Of a DNA stretch of 64,000 nucleotides, positions 37,283 to 45,348 are shown one piece after another. A program made the translations under genes and the position numbers. Where the stretch lies: contig CAWCDI010000001.1 of assembly GCA_963794415.1 (NCBI GenBank), positions 992,001 through 1,056,000 on the forward strand, written 5' to 3'. Every line of letters begins with the position of its first letter. Within the stretch, counting starts at the first letter, position 1. Under the pieces are notes generated by a model that did not search any database, was not told the origin of the DNA, and worked only from the letters and a program-made list of their open reading frames with translations. Source of the stretch: CAVPTL01 sp963794415. Its GTDB lineage: Bacteria; Actinomycetota; Thermoleophilia; Gaiellales; JAICJC01.

Positions 37283-38071
37283 GTGCTCTTCTCATCCCCC
37301 GATCCAGCCGGCCGCAGCCTGCCGCTCACCCAGTTCCTGGAAGAGCTGCCGCCGCTTCCCACCACCGTCAAGGTGTTCAACGCCGCGATCGGCTCGGTCG
37401 ACCTGCTGCTGGCAAGCCTCGACCGCAACACGCTGATCGGATACGGCCCGCAATCGTTGATGGAGGACGGACTCGACCTGGTGGTGGAGCTCCGCGACGG
37501 CAACGGCTCGGGGCAGGACGTGCTGCTCGAGGTGACGCGGTCGTTCTACCAGGTGGACGGCCAGACGATGCTCTACCTCAACGTCATCGGCTCCCAGAGC
37601 CGAGCTGGCCAGCGCGAGGTCGCCCGGGCGCCGCTGGACGGCGCGGCGTTCGCCTCGGTCGTGTGGTCGGCGCGCCTGCCGGTGGGCGACGAGGTGCACG
37701 TGCGGCTGGCCGACGTCTCCCCCACCACCATCGCCTTCCTCTCGGAGCTCGTCCCCGTGCCCGGCGACGAGCTGCTGCTCACGATCAGCATCGGCGACCG
37801 CCCCGTGACCGTGGAGGCCCGCGTCCGGCGAGTCGATCCCGCGCCGCTTGCGCGATACCGCGTCGCCGCCGACATCAAGTTCCTCCACGACTGGGACAGG
37901 GCAGCCGTCGAGCGGCTGGCAGAGACCGGCCACCCGATGATCGAGAACGACGCCGAGCGCCGTCCCGAGCTGCACGAGGCGCGCGCCCAGAGCCGCGCCG
38001 AGCAGCACCAGCTGCAGGCCCGCCTCGCGATCCGCCGCTACGCGCAGCAGCCCCCCGCCGAGACCGCCTGA
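37283..38071 (+). CDS. PilZ-like domain protein
   Basis: This 262-residue protein contains an N-terminal YcgR-like region (TTVKVFNAAIGSVDLLLASLDRNTLIGYG) and a beta-barrel resembling PilZ (GDEVHVRLADVSPTTIAFLSEL, then LLLTISIGDRPVTVEARVRRVDP). The diagnostic RxxxR and D/NxSxxG pairs are weak or absent, so binding of cyclic di-GMP is not supported. The C-terminal 60 residues form a charged helix (ERLAETGHPMIENDAERRPE). The GTG at 37283 is preferred to an earlier ATG that overlaps the PH gene. Annotation is tentative. Confidence 0.6.
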   Translation: MLFSSPDPAGRSLPLTQFLEELPPLPTTVKVFNAAIGSVDLLLASLDRNTLIGYGPQSLMEDGLDLVVELRDGNGSGQDVLLEVTRSFYQVDGQTMLYLNVIGSQSRAGQREVARAPLDGAAFASVVWSARLPVGDEVHVRLADVSPTTIAFLSELVPVPGDELLLTISIGDRPVTVEARVRRVDPAPLARYRVAADIKFLHDWDRAAVERLAETGHPMIENDAERRPELHEARAQSRAEQHQLQARLAIRRYAQQPPAETA

Positions 38072-38072
38072 G

Positions 38073-38474
38073 CTACTTCACGGTGAGCGAGGTGTGCGCC
38101 GACGACGTGCCGTTCGGATCCTTCGCGGTCACGCTGAGCTTGTAGGTGCCGCGCGCCGCCGCGGAGATCCGGAACGTGTGCGACACCGACGCGCCGGCGC
38201 GAAGGCTGGCAGGCGGCGTGCCCACTCCCTGGCCGCTGCTGGTGCCGTCGAGCTCGGCCGAGTAGCTGGCGCGCACCGTGCGGCTCGTGGCGTTGGTCAT
38301 CACGGCCACCCCGGTCACGACGATCTTCGCGCCCACGTGGCTGGAGGTGAGCGTCGTCTTCACGGTGAGGTCGGGGTTCTGGTGGCCGGACGAGGTGGCT
38401 GCAAGCGCCGGAAGCGCGAGCGCGAGCACCGCCGCCGCCGTTCCCAGTCCGATCGCCACGCGTCGTTTCCGCAT
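38073..38474 (-). CDS. Small secreted protein of unknown function
   Basis: This 133-residue protein has a signal peptide (MRKRRVAIGLGTAAAVLALALPALA). It is followed by a single beta-sandwich-like domain (DLTVKTTLTSSHVGAKIVVTGVAVMTNATS and VSHTFRISAAARGTYKLSVTAKDPNG), perhaps an Ig- or CARDB-like module. No catalytic residue stands out. It is convergent with the PilZ-like gene (1-base gap) and follows uvrB on the same strand, 10 bases after its stop. Confidence 0.75.
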   Translation of the reverse strand: MRKRRVAIGLGTAAAVLALALPALAATSSGHQNPDLTVKTTLTSSHVGAKIVVTGVAVMTNATSRTVRASYSAELDGTSSGQGVGTPPASLRAGASVSHTFRISAAARGTYKLSVTAKDPNGTSSAHTSLTVK

Positions 38475-38484
38475 CAGCCCAAGA

Positions 38485-40524
38485 CTACGTGCTGGGAGTG
38501 GAGACGTCCACCTCGGGCTGCGGCGTCGCGAACGCCGGGTCGATGTCGCGGCGCAGCTGCTTGATCTCGTCGCGGAGCTTCGCGGCGTACTCGAACCGCA
38601 GCTCCTCCGCCGCTGCGAACATCTCCTCCTCGAGCTCGACCACCAGCTTCTCGAGCTCCGAGCGATCCATCCCCTGCGTCTTTGCGCTTCCCCGCCGGCG
38701 CTTGCCCGGCACGGTCGGCCCCGTGTCCAGCGAGAGGAACTCGGCGATGTCCGAGACGCCCTTCTGGATGGAGAGCGGCGTGATGCCGTGCTCCTCGTTG
38801 TAGGCCACCTGGATCGCGCGGCGGCGATCGGTCTCGCCGACCGCGCCGGAGATGGCCGCGGTGATCTTGTCGGCGTACATGATGACCTTGCCGTTGACGT
38901 TTCGGGCGGCCCGGCCGATGGTCTGGATCAGCGCCGTCTGGCCGCGCAGGAAGCCCTCCTTGTCGGCGTCGAGGATCGCCACGAGCGACACCTCGGGCAG
39001 ATCGAGACCCTCGCGCAGCAGGTTCACGCCGACCAGCACGTCGTACTCGCCCAGCCGCAGCTCGCGGATGATCTTGATGCGCTCGAGCGTGTCCACCTCG
39101 GAGTGCAGGTACCGCGTGCGGACGCCGGCCTCCAGCAGGTAGTCGGTGAGGTCCTCCGACATCTTCTTGGTGAGCGTCGTGACCAGCACGCGCTCGTTCG
39201 CCTCCGCGCGAGCGGTGATCTCGTTCAGCAGGTCGTCGATCTGATGGCGGGTCGGGCGCAGCTCGACCTCGGGATCGACGAGGCCCGTCGGCCGGATGAT
39301 CTGCTCGGCGACGTGGGTGGAGTTCCGCAGCTCGTAGGCGCCCGGCGTGGCCGAGACGAACACCACCTGCGGCGCGCGCTCGAGGAACTCGTCGAACCGC
39401 AGCGGCCGGTTGTCCAGCGCCGAGGGCAGCCGGAAGCCGAAGTCGATGAGCGTCTGCTTGCGCGAGCGGTCGCCCTCGTACATGCCGCCGATCTGCGGGA
39501 CCGTCTGATGCGACTCGTCGATGACGATCATGTAGTCGTCGGGGAAGTAGTCGAGCAGGGTGTGCGGCGGCGTGCCGGCCTCACGGCCCTCCAGCGGCCG
39601 CGAGTAGTTCTCGATGCCGTTGCAGAAGCCCATCTCACGCAGCATCTCCATGTCGTACTCGGTGCGCGAGCGCAGGCGGTGGGCCTCCAGCATCTTGCCT
39701 TGCGACTCGAGCTCGCCCAGCCGCTCGCGCAGCTCCGCATCGATCCGGGCCAGGGCGGAATCCACCTCGGAGCGCTCCAGGGTGTAGTGCGTGGCGGGGA
39801 AGATCGCCAGGTGGCCGAGGCGCTCGAACACCTCTCCGGTCATCGGATCGAAGTGCGTGATGCTCTCGATCTCGTCGCCGAACAGGGAGATGCGGTAGGC
39901 GGTCTCCATGTTGGCGGGCTGCACCTCCACCACGTCGCCCCGCACGCGGAAGCGGCCGCGGCCGAGCACCACGTCGTTTCGCTGGTACTGGATCTCAATG
40001 AGCTTCGTCAGGATCTCTTCCCGCGGCCGCTCGTCCCCCGTCGAGAGGAACAGCACCATGCGGGAGTACGACTCGGGCGAGCCGATGCCGTAGATGCACG
40101 AGACCGACGCGACGATGATCACGTCGCGGCGCGCGAAGAGCGCAGCGGTGGCGGCGTGGCGCAGCCGGTCGATGTCGTCGTTGATCGAGGAGTCCTTCTC
40201 GATGTAGGTGTCCGACGACGGCAGGTAGGCCTCGGGCTGGTAGTAGTCGTAGTAGCTCACGAAGTACTCCACCGCGTTGTGCGGGAAGTACTCGCGAAAC
40301 TCGTTGCAGAGCTGCGCCGCGAGGGTCTTGTTGTGCGCGATGAGCAGCGTCGGCTTCTGCACCTCGGTGATGAGCCGGGCGACCGTGTGGGTCTTGCCGG
40401 TGCCGGTCGCGCCCAGCAGCGTCTGGAACCGGTCGCCGCGGTTGACCGACTCCTTGAGCTCGGCGATCGCGCGCGGCTGGTCTCCGGTGGGTACGTATGC
40501 TGCCGATACCTGGAAGTCCGCCAT
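38485..40524 (-). CDS. uvrB: Excinuclease ABC subunit B (UvrB)
   Basis: UvrB is the helicase-like damage verifier of nucleotide excision repair. This 679-residue protein has Walker A TLLGATGTGKTHTVA, the beta-hairpin region YYDYYQPEAYLPSSDTYIEKDSSIND, YMIVIDESHQTVPQIGGMY, VLVGVNLLREGLDLPEV and the C-terminal UVR motif (LEEEMFAAAEELRFEYAAKLRDEI split). It is intact, in contrast with uvrA, which lies 8 kb away. An antisense open frame of 772 residues covers it and is a shadow. Start ATG at 40524. Confidence 0.98.
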   Translation of the reverse strand: MADFQVSAAYVPTGDQPRAIAELKESVNRGDRFQTLLGATGTGKTHTVARLITEVQKPTLLIAHNKTLAAQLCNEFREYFPHNAVEYFVSYYDYYQPEAYLPSSDTYIEKDSSINDDIDRLRHAATAALFARRDVIIVASVSCIYGIGSPESYSRMVLFLSTGDERPREEILTKLIEIQYQRNDVVLGRGRFRVRGDVVEVQPANMETAYRISLFGDEIESITHFDPMTGEVFERLGHLAIFPATHYTLERSEVDSALARIDAELRERLGELESQGKMLEAHRLRSRTEYDMEMLREMGFCNGIENYSRPLEGREAGTPPHTLLDYFPDDYMIVIDESHQTVPQIGGMYEGDRSRKQTLIDFGFRLPSALDNRPLRFDEFLERAPQVVFVSATPGAYELRNSTHVAEQIIRPTGLVDPEVELRPTRHQIDDLLNEITARAEANERVLVTTLTKKMSEDLTDYLLEAGVRTRYLHSEVDTLERIKIIRELRLGEYDVLVGVNLLREGLDLPEVSLVAILDADKEGFLRGQTALIQTIGRAARNVNGKVIMYADKITAAISGAVGETDRRRAIQVAYNEEHGITPLSIQKGVSDIAEFLSLDTGPTVPGKRRRGSAKTQGMDRSELEKLVVELEEEMFAAAEELRFEYAAKLRDEIKQLRRDIDPAFATPQPEVDVSTPST

Positions 40525-40547
40525 CCCCGCATTGTACGGTTCCCGGG

Positions 40548-41103
40548 ATGGACATCCCGAACACCCCGCCGATCCAGCTCCCAGACCCGCCTCTGAGCGA
40601 CGGCGTGGTCGCGCTGCGGCCGTGGCGGCAGTCCGATGTCCCGGCGATCATGACGATCTGCAGCGACGAGCTCTCGGCGCGGTTCACCACCGTGCCGTCG
40701 CCGTATGCCGAGGCCGACGCGCGGGAGTGGCTCTCGACCCACGCCGTGCGACCTGGCGCGCGGCACGTCCATCTCCCTCGCGGTCACCGCGCTCCCCTCC
40801 GACGAGGCCGTCGGCAGCATCGGGATCCGCGTGCACGCCCCGGGGATGGCCGAGATCGGCTACATCACCGCGCCGGCGGCGCGCGGCCGCGGGCTCATGC
40901 CGCGCGCCGTCACGCTGCTCTCGGACTGGGCGTTTGGAGCGCTCGATCTGGAGCGGCTCCAGCTGGGGACGTTTCCCGGCAACCCCGCCTCCCAGCGGGT
41001 CGCCGAGAAGTGCGGCTTCACCTACGAGGGCGTGCTTCGGAGGTACGGCGTCCAGCGGGGCAGCCGCGTGGATCTCAGCATGTTCGCCCGCATCCGGGAG
41101 TAG
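40548..41103 (+). CDS. GNAT N-acetyltransferase, RimJ/RimL-like (one frameshift)
   Basis: The N-terminal part from ATG 40548 reads DGVVALRPWRQSDVPAIMTICSDE. The C-terminal part is one base out of frame and reads ISLAVTALPSDEAVGSIGIR, YITAPAARGRGLMPRAVTLL and LQLGTFPGNPASQRVAEKCGF, all typical of RimJ/RimL-like enzymes. Removing one base near 40743-40752 joins them into a 184-residue protein. I therefore call one gene with a probable +1 sequence error. It is divergent from uvrB. Confidence 0.8.
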
Positions 41104-41119
41104 CGGTGCCGGAAACCTG

Positions 41120-41685
41120 CTACTGGTAGCCGAGCTGCTTGGCGTAGCTCTTGCGGTAGAGCTTGCGGATGCGCAGGATGTCGGAGACGTACTCGCGCGT
41201 GGCGGCGAACTGGATGAGCGGGCTCTGCTTCTCCTGGAGCCAGCTGTCCACGTTGGTCTGCCCGGCGTTGTAGGCGGCCAGGGCGAGCGGGACGCGGCCG
41301 TTGTAGTGCTGCAGGAGGTGGTTCAGGTACCAGCTGCCGTAGCGCACGTTCAGGTCGGGGTTCTCGAGATCGTCGGGCACCTTGAGTTGTTGCCGCCGGT
41401 GCGCTGCGCGATGCCCCGGGCGGTGTCGGGCAGGAGCTGCATCAGCCCGATCGCGCCCGCGCTCGAGACGATCTTCGGCTGGAACCGCGACTCCTCGTAG
41501 ATGACGGCCGCCAGGAGCGCCGGGTCGAGGTGGTAGATCTTGCCGTAGCCGCGGATCGTGGAGCTGTACTTCAGCGGGTAGCGGGCGTGCACGTACCAGC
41601 TGGGCTGGGTGTGCTGGACGTAGACCACCACCCCGATCACGGCGAGGACGACCACCGCGAGCACCACCAGGAGCTTTCTGATCAT
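41120..41685 (-). CDS. Lytic transglycosylase, SLT domain (one frameshift)
   Basis: The protein has an N-terminal membrane anchor (LLVVLAVVVLAVIGVVVYV) followed by an SLT domain. YEESRFQPKIVSSAGAIGLMQLLPDTA carries the catalytic Glu and the GLMQ signature, and VALAAYNAGQTNVDSWL is the second conserved motif. The two halves are in different frames. Inserting one base near 41384 (CAACTCAAG to CAACTTCAAG) restores a 188-residue protein, so a lost T is likely. It would cleave peptidoglycan outside the membrane. The start overlaps the coaE stop (ATGA). Confidence 0.88.
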
Positions 41686-42260
41686 CCCGCCCTCGCCGCC
41701 TCGATCACCGATTGCACGAACCTGTCCAGGCCGTCGAGGTCGCCGTCGTTCACGTAGACGAAGTCGCTTCGCGCGATCTTCTCGGCCTCGGGGATCTGGC
41801 TGGCCATGCGGGCGCTCGCACCGGGGCGGCGCTCCTCGCGCAGCTCAGGCGGGGCAGTGATGGTCACGATCGCGTCGTAGCGGTCCTCCACCCCGGCCTC
41901 GAAGAGCGTGGGCGCCTCGTGCACGAGCAGCACGCTCGGGCCGGCGAGCTCGCGATCGCGCCACCGGGCGAACTCCGTGAAGATCAACGGCAGCAGCAGG
42001 CCCTCCAGCCAGCGCCGCTCGGCGGGATCGGAAAACACCGAGCCGGCCACCAGCGAGCGGTCGATGCTCCCGTCCTCGCGCACCACCTCCGGCCCGAAGT
42101 GCCCGGCCACGGCGTCTCTGACCGCGGCCGTCTCGTAGAGGTCGTGCACGATCGCATCGCTCGAGAGCGTGGCAGCGCCATGCCGCCGAAACGCGTTCAG
42201 AGCTTCGGATTTGCCCGCACCGATGCCGCCGGTCAGGCCGACGAGCCGCAGACGCGGCAC
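41682..42260 (-). CDS. coaE: Dephospho-CoA kinase CoaE
   Basis: CoaE phosphorylates dephospho-CoA, the last step of coenzyme A synthesis. The P-loop GLTGGIGAGKSE begins the protein, followed by SSDAIVHDLYE and the DVVREDGSIDR-type lid region, then LLVHEAPTLFEAGVEDRYD (catalytic Asp/Glu region). The start is the GTG at 42260 (VPRLRLVGLTGG). A longer frame upstream runs in antisense-like K/R/P repeats through the rpsA tail and is not real. The length (192 residues) is normal. Confidence 0.95.
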   Translation of the reverse strand: MPRLRLVGLTGGIGAGKSEALNAFRRHGAATLSSDAIVHDLYETAAVRDAVAGHFGPEVVREDGSIDRSLVAGSVFSDPAERRWLEGLLLPLIFTEFARWRDRELAGPSVLLVHEAPTLFEAGVEDRYDAIVTITAPPELREERRPGASARMASQIPEAEKIARSDFVYVNDGDLDGLDRFVQSVIEAARAG

Positions 42261-42264
42261 ACCG

Positions 42265-43716
42265 CTACTCCTCGACGACGGCCGGCTCTTCGACCTCGGT
42301 CGCTGCGTCGTCCTCTGCAGCGGCCTCGGCCTCGGGCTCGGCTTCAACGTCGGCCTCAGCCTCAGCTTCGGCTTCGACTTCGGCTTCAGCTTCGACCTCG
42401 GCAACGTCCTCGGCGATCTCCTCGACCGCGAGGTCTTCCTCGGCCTCGGCGATCACCTCTGCCTCGGCCGCGTCGAGCTGCTGGAGCTCGTCTGCCTCCT
42501 CGGCGGCGTCATCGTTGTTGGCGAAGACCTCATCCGACCCGAGCTCGGGCACGGGCACCGTCGAGACCGACGAGCCGGCGAGGCCGAGGTCGATGGTCTT
42601 CACAGGCTCACCAGGCTCGACCCGCCGCAGCGAGAGCGAGAGGCGCCGGCGCTCGGCGTCGATCTCGATGATCTTCACGTTGACGGCATCGCCCTGGTTC
42701 ACGACCTCACGCGGGTTCTCGACGTGATGCTCGGCCAGCTCGGAGATGTGGATGAGCCCCTCGACGCCCGAGACGATCTCGGCGAAGGCGCCAAACGTGA
42801 CGACCTTGGTGATGCGGCCGGTCACGACGTCGTTCTGGCTGCACTCGTCGATGACCTTCTGCCACGGATCGGTCTGGGTCTGCTTGAGGCCCAGCGAGAT
42901 GCGCTGGCGGTCGCGATCGACGTCGAGCACCTTGACGTTGACCTTCTGGCCGATCTCGAGGATCTCGGACGGATGGTTGACGTGGCTCCACGAAAGCTCG
43001 GAGATGTGGATGAGGCCGTCGATGCCGTCGAGGTCGACGAATGCGCCGAAGTCGACGATGTTGGAGATGACCCCCTCCACCTCGACGCCCGGCGACAGGC
43101 GGTCGAGAATCTGCTGGCGCTGCTCCTTGCGCTCCTCCTCCAGCACCGCGCGGCGCGAGAGCACCACGTTGTTGCGGCTGCGGTTGAGCTCGATCACCTT
43201 GCAGCGAAGCGTCTGGTCGCGGTACTCCTCGAGATCCTGCACGCGGCGGATGTCGACCAGCGACGCGGGCAGGAAGCCACGCACGCCGAGATCGATGATG
43301 AGGCCGCCCTTGACGACCTCGATGACCGCGCCCTCGACCGGCTCGCCGCTCTCGGCGGCAGCCTCGATGCGCTTCCAGGCCTTCTCGAACCGGGCCCGCT
43401 TCTTGGACAGGATCAGACGGCCCTCGGTGTCCTCCTTCTGGAGCACCAGCGCGTCGATCTCATCGCCCAGGGTGACCTCTTCGTCCGGGTTCACCGACCG
43501 CCGGATGGAGAGCTCGGCGATGGGGATGACGCCCTCGGACTTGTATCCGATGTCCACCAGGATCTCGTCTTTGTCCACGCGCACGACAGTGCCGGAGACC
43601 ACGTCGCCCTCGTTGAAGTTGGTCAACGTGCGGTCGTAGTCGGGCACCATCACGCCGTCCACCTCGATCATCCAGGTGTCAAGCGCGTCGTCCTGCTCGT
43701 GTTCAGTCGATTGCAT
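42265..43716 (-). CDS. rpsA: Ribosomal protein S1
   Basis: This 483-residue protein has four S1 RNA-binding domains at about 34-100, 120-190, 207-275 and 292-360, for example GDVVSGTVVRVDKDEILVDIG, EGVISNIVDFGAFVDLDG and DGLIHISELSW. It delivers structured mRNAs to the 30S subunit. The last 80 residues are an acidic Glu/Ala tail of low complexity. The ribosome site AAAGGA lies about a dozen bases upstream of the ATG. It is followed 4 bases later by coaE and preceded by a lipoprotein gene. Confidence 0.97.
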   Translation of the reverse strand: MQSTEHEQDDALDTWMIEVDGVMVPDYDRTLTNFNEGDVVSGTVVRVDKDEILVDIGYKSEGVIPIAELSIRRSVNPDEEVTLGDEIDALVLQKEDTEGRLILSKKRARFEKAWKRIEAAAESGEPVEGAVIEVVKGGLIIDLGVRGFLPASLVDIRRVQDLEEYRDQTLRCKVIELNRSRNNVVLSRRAVLEEERKEQRQQILDRLSPGVEVEGVISNIVDFGAFVDLDGIDGLIHISELSWSHVNHPSEILEIGQKVNVKVLDVDRDRQRISLGLKQTQTDPWQKVIDECSQNDVVTGRITKVVTFGAFAEIVSGVEGLIHISELAEHHVENPREVVNQGDAVNVKIIEIDAERRRLSLSLRRVEPGEPVKTIDLGLAGSSVSTVPVPELGSDEVFANNDDAAEEADELQQLDAAEAEVIAEAEEDLAVEEIAEDVAEVEAEAEVEAEAEAEADVEAEPEAEAAAEDDAATEVEEPAVVEE

Positions 43717-43792
43717 TGGTGGGAATCAGTCCTTTTAAGTGTGAGGTCAGACGCACGCGCGCACAGCACGGCTGGGCCGAGCGTCAGCGGAC

Positions 43793-43798
43793 AGTATA
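43793..43798 (-). promoter_or_regulatory. Possible -10 element (TATACT) upstream of rpsA
   Basis: Read on the minus strand, TATACT lies about 77 bases upstream of the rpsA ATG, overlapping the end of the preceding lipoprotein gene. I find no good -35 at the right distance, so the call is weak. The 83-base leader that follows contains the purine-rich AAAAGGA ribosome site. Confidence 0.3.
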
Positions 43799-43799
43799 C

Positions 43800-44910
43800 T
43801 CACCAGCTGGAAATGATGCGCGAGCCCGCCAGGATAACGGCGGAGCCGGGCGGCAGCGTCACGTCGGCGTGGCCGCTCAGCGTCACCTTCACGCTCTGCG
43901 CCGAGGGGTTCACCGCGACGCTGCCGGTGTCGAACTTGCGCACCCAGGCCGCACCCTGCTGCTCGGGGACGCCGTCGGTCCTGTCGCCGAGCGAGATCCG
44001 GTAGAGCGGGTTCAGCGGGTTGTACGCCCCGTACACGGAGAGCGCGTCCTGGATCAGGAAGTAGCTCGCAAGGCCGTAGACACGCTGGGCGCGGTCGAGC
44101 CCGGGCTCGTCATCCCAGACGATCGCGCCCACCCGGTAGTCGAACGCGGTCTTGAAGTACTGGAAGAGCTGCGTCCAGGCGGCGCCCTTGAGGTCGGCGA
44201 ACCCCTCGTCCACGCCCACCAGGTCGGTGCTGTTCAGCTGGCCGACATCGACGATCGACGGCGGCCCGTTGCGCGCCGCCAGCCGGAAGCCGCCGGTCTT
44301 GACCACCGCGCGCACGTCCTGGAGGCGCCTCCCCCAGCGCGTAGGCGCGGTTGGCCGAGAGGCCCTCGGGCACTCCCGTCCACTGGGGGTCGTTGTTGGC
44401 GTCGATCACGTCGACGCCCGTCCAGTGCTCCGACGCAAGCGCCGAGACCACCCGGTTGGCCCACGCGTCCTGGTAGTCGTAGTTCGAGAAGTTCAGCAGC
44501 ACCTTCTGCGGCTGGCCGACCGGATGGATCTCATCGCCGCCGGCCGTGCGCAGGATCCAGTCGGGGTGGTGCCGGGTCATCCAGGTGACCGAGAACACGG
44601 CATCCGAGCACGTGTTGCAGGCGTAGAGCAGCGACCGCGCCTGCCACAGCGCGATCCCGGGGTTCACCTCGTGCATCTGCTTGGGGATCGCGCCCCACGA
44701 GTCGTCGCCGAAGATGGAGGACTGCGACCGGGCGAGGCAGCGCGCCTGCGAGAGCGGCGGCGGGGAGTCGAGCCGGGTGGCGAGGGCGACCGACGGGCGG
44801 GCGGTGCCGGCGCACGTGGTGGTGGGCGCCGCTGCACCCGTCCCGAGGCATCCGGAGGCGGCGATCGCGACCGCAGCGAGCGCGGCCGCGACCCCTGCTA
44901 CTCGCCGCAT
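43800..44910 (-). CDS. Lipoprotein with putative glycoside-hydrolase-like fold (one frameshift)
   Basis: The signal sequence ends in a lipobox (AAVAIAASGC), so this is a membrane-anchored extracellular lipoprotein. The main body from ATG 44910 has NPGIALWQARSLLYACNTCSDAVFS, WILRTAGGDEIHPVG and LLNFSNYDYQDAWANRVVSAL. That pattern recalls the putative hypothetical glycoside hydrolase GHL15 group, followed by a shifted segment VGAIVWDDEPGLDRAQRVYGLAS. One extra C in the run at 44331-44335 separates the halves; without it the protein is 369 residues. Substrate unknown. Confidence 0.75.
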
Positions 44911-45348
44911 TCCCTGCAGTGCCCCGTGGCGGTGGCGATCATCCCGCCGTCGGGGGGCGTGATCACCGCGACCACCGGCAGCTCCAGCTCGGAGCCGCAG
45001 CGAGCGCAGAATCCACCGGTCGGCGGGTGGTGGTCGAGCGCGAACCGGATGTCGGCGTCGATCCCCATGCCGCTTGCCGAGACCACGCCGTCGTGCTCGC
45101 GCACGCGCCCGAACTCGAGCCGCACGCTGCCGCTGTGCTCGCCGTGGATGTCGCGCACCATCCCCACGCCGACGCCCATCGCCGCATCGAGCTTTTTGGG
45201 ATCGACCGCCGCGCAGGAAGAGCTCCACCTCGAGATGCTCGCGGTTGGAGCCCGCGTCGATCCAGAGGTAGGTGCCGTCCTCGTCGCCGCGGCGGGCGGG
45301 CAGCGCGTGCAGCACGCCGGTGATCTGGATCCAGCCGCTGTCGTTCAC
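44898..45348 (-). CDS. DUF-type protein with C-terminal zinc ribbon (one frameshift)
   Basis: The start GTG at 45348 overlaps the polA stop (GTGA). The frame runs through WIQITGVLHALPARRGDEDGTYLWIDAGSN and EVELFLRGG, then continues one base out of frame as VDPKKLDAAMGVGVGMVRDIHGEHSG and ends with a zinc ribbon (FCARCGSELELPV...GHCRECGE). Removing one base near 45209 gives a 149-residue protein. I do not recognise the family. Being translationally coupled to polA, it is likely housekeeping or DNA-related, but that is only context. Its end overlaps the lipoprotein start by 13 bases. Confidence 0.7.

Noticed and set aside
38278..40596. A 772-residue plus-strand open frame
   Set aside because: It is antisense to uvrB, with the Arg/Val/Leu-rich composition typical of GC-rich shadows and no recognisable domain.
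42270..42480. Tandem repeat or CRISPR-like array near 42.3-42.5 kb
   Set aside because: The repetition is codon-based (Glu/Ala tail of S1), with no fixed repeat and spacer.
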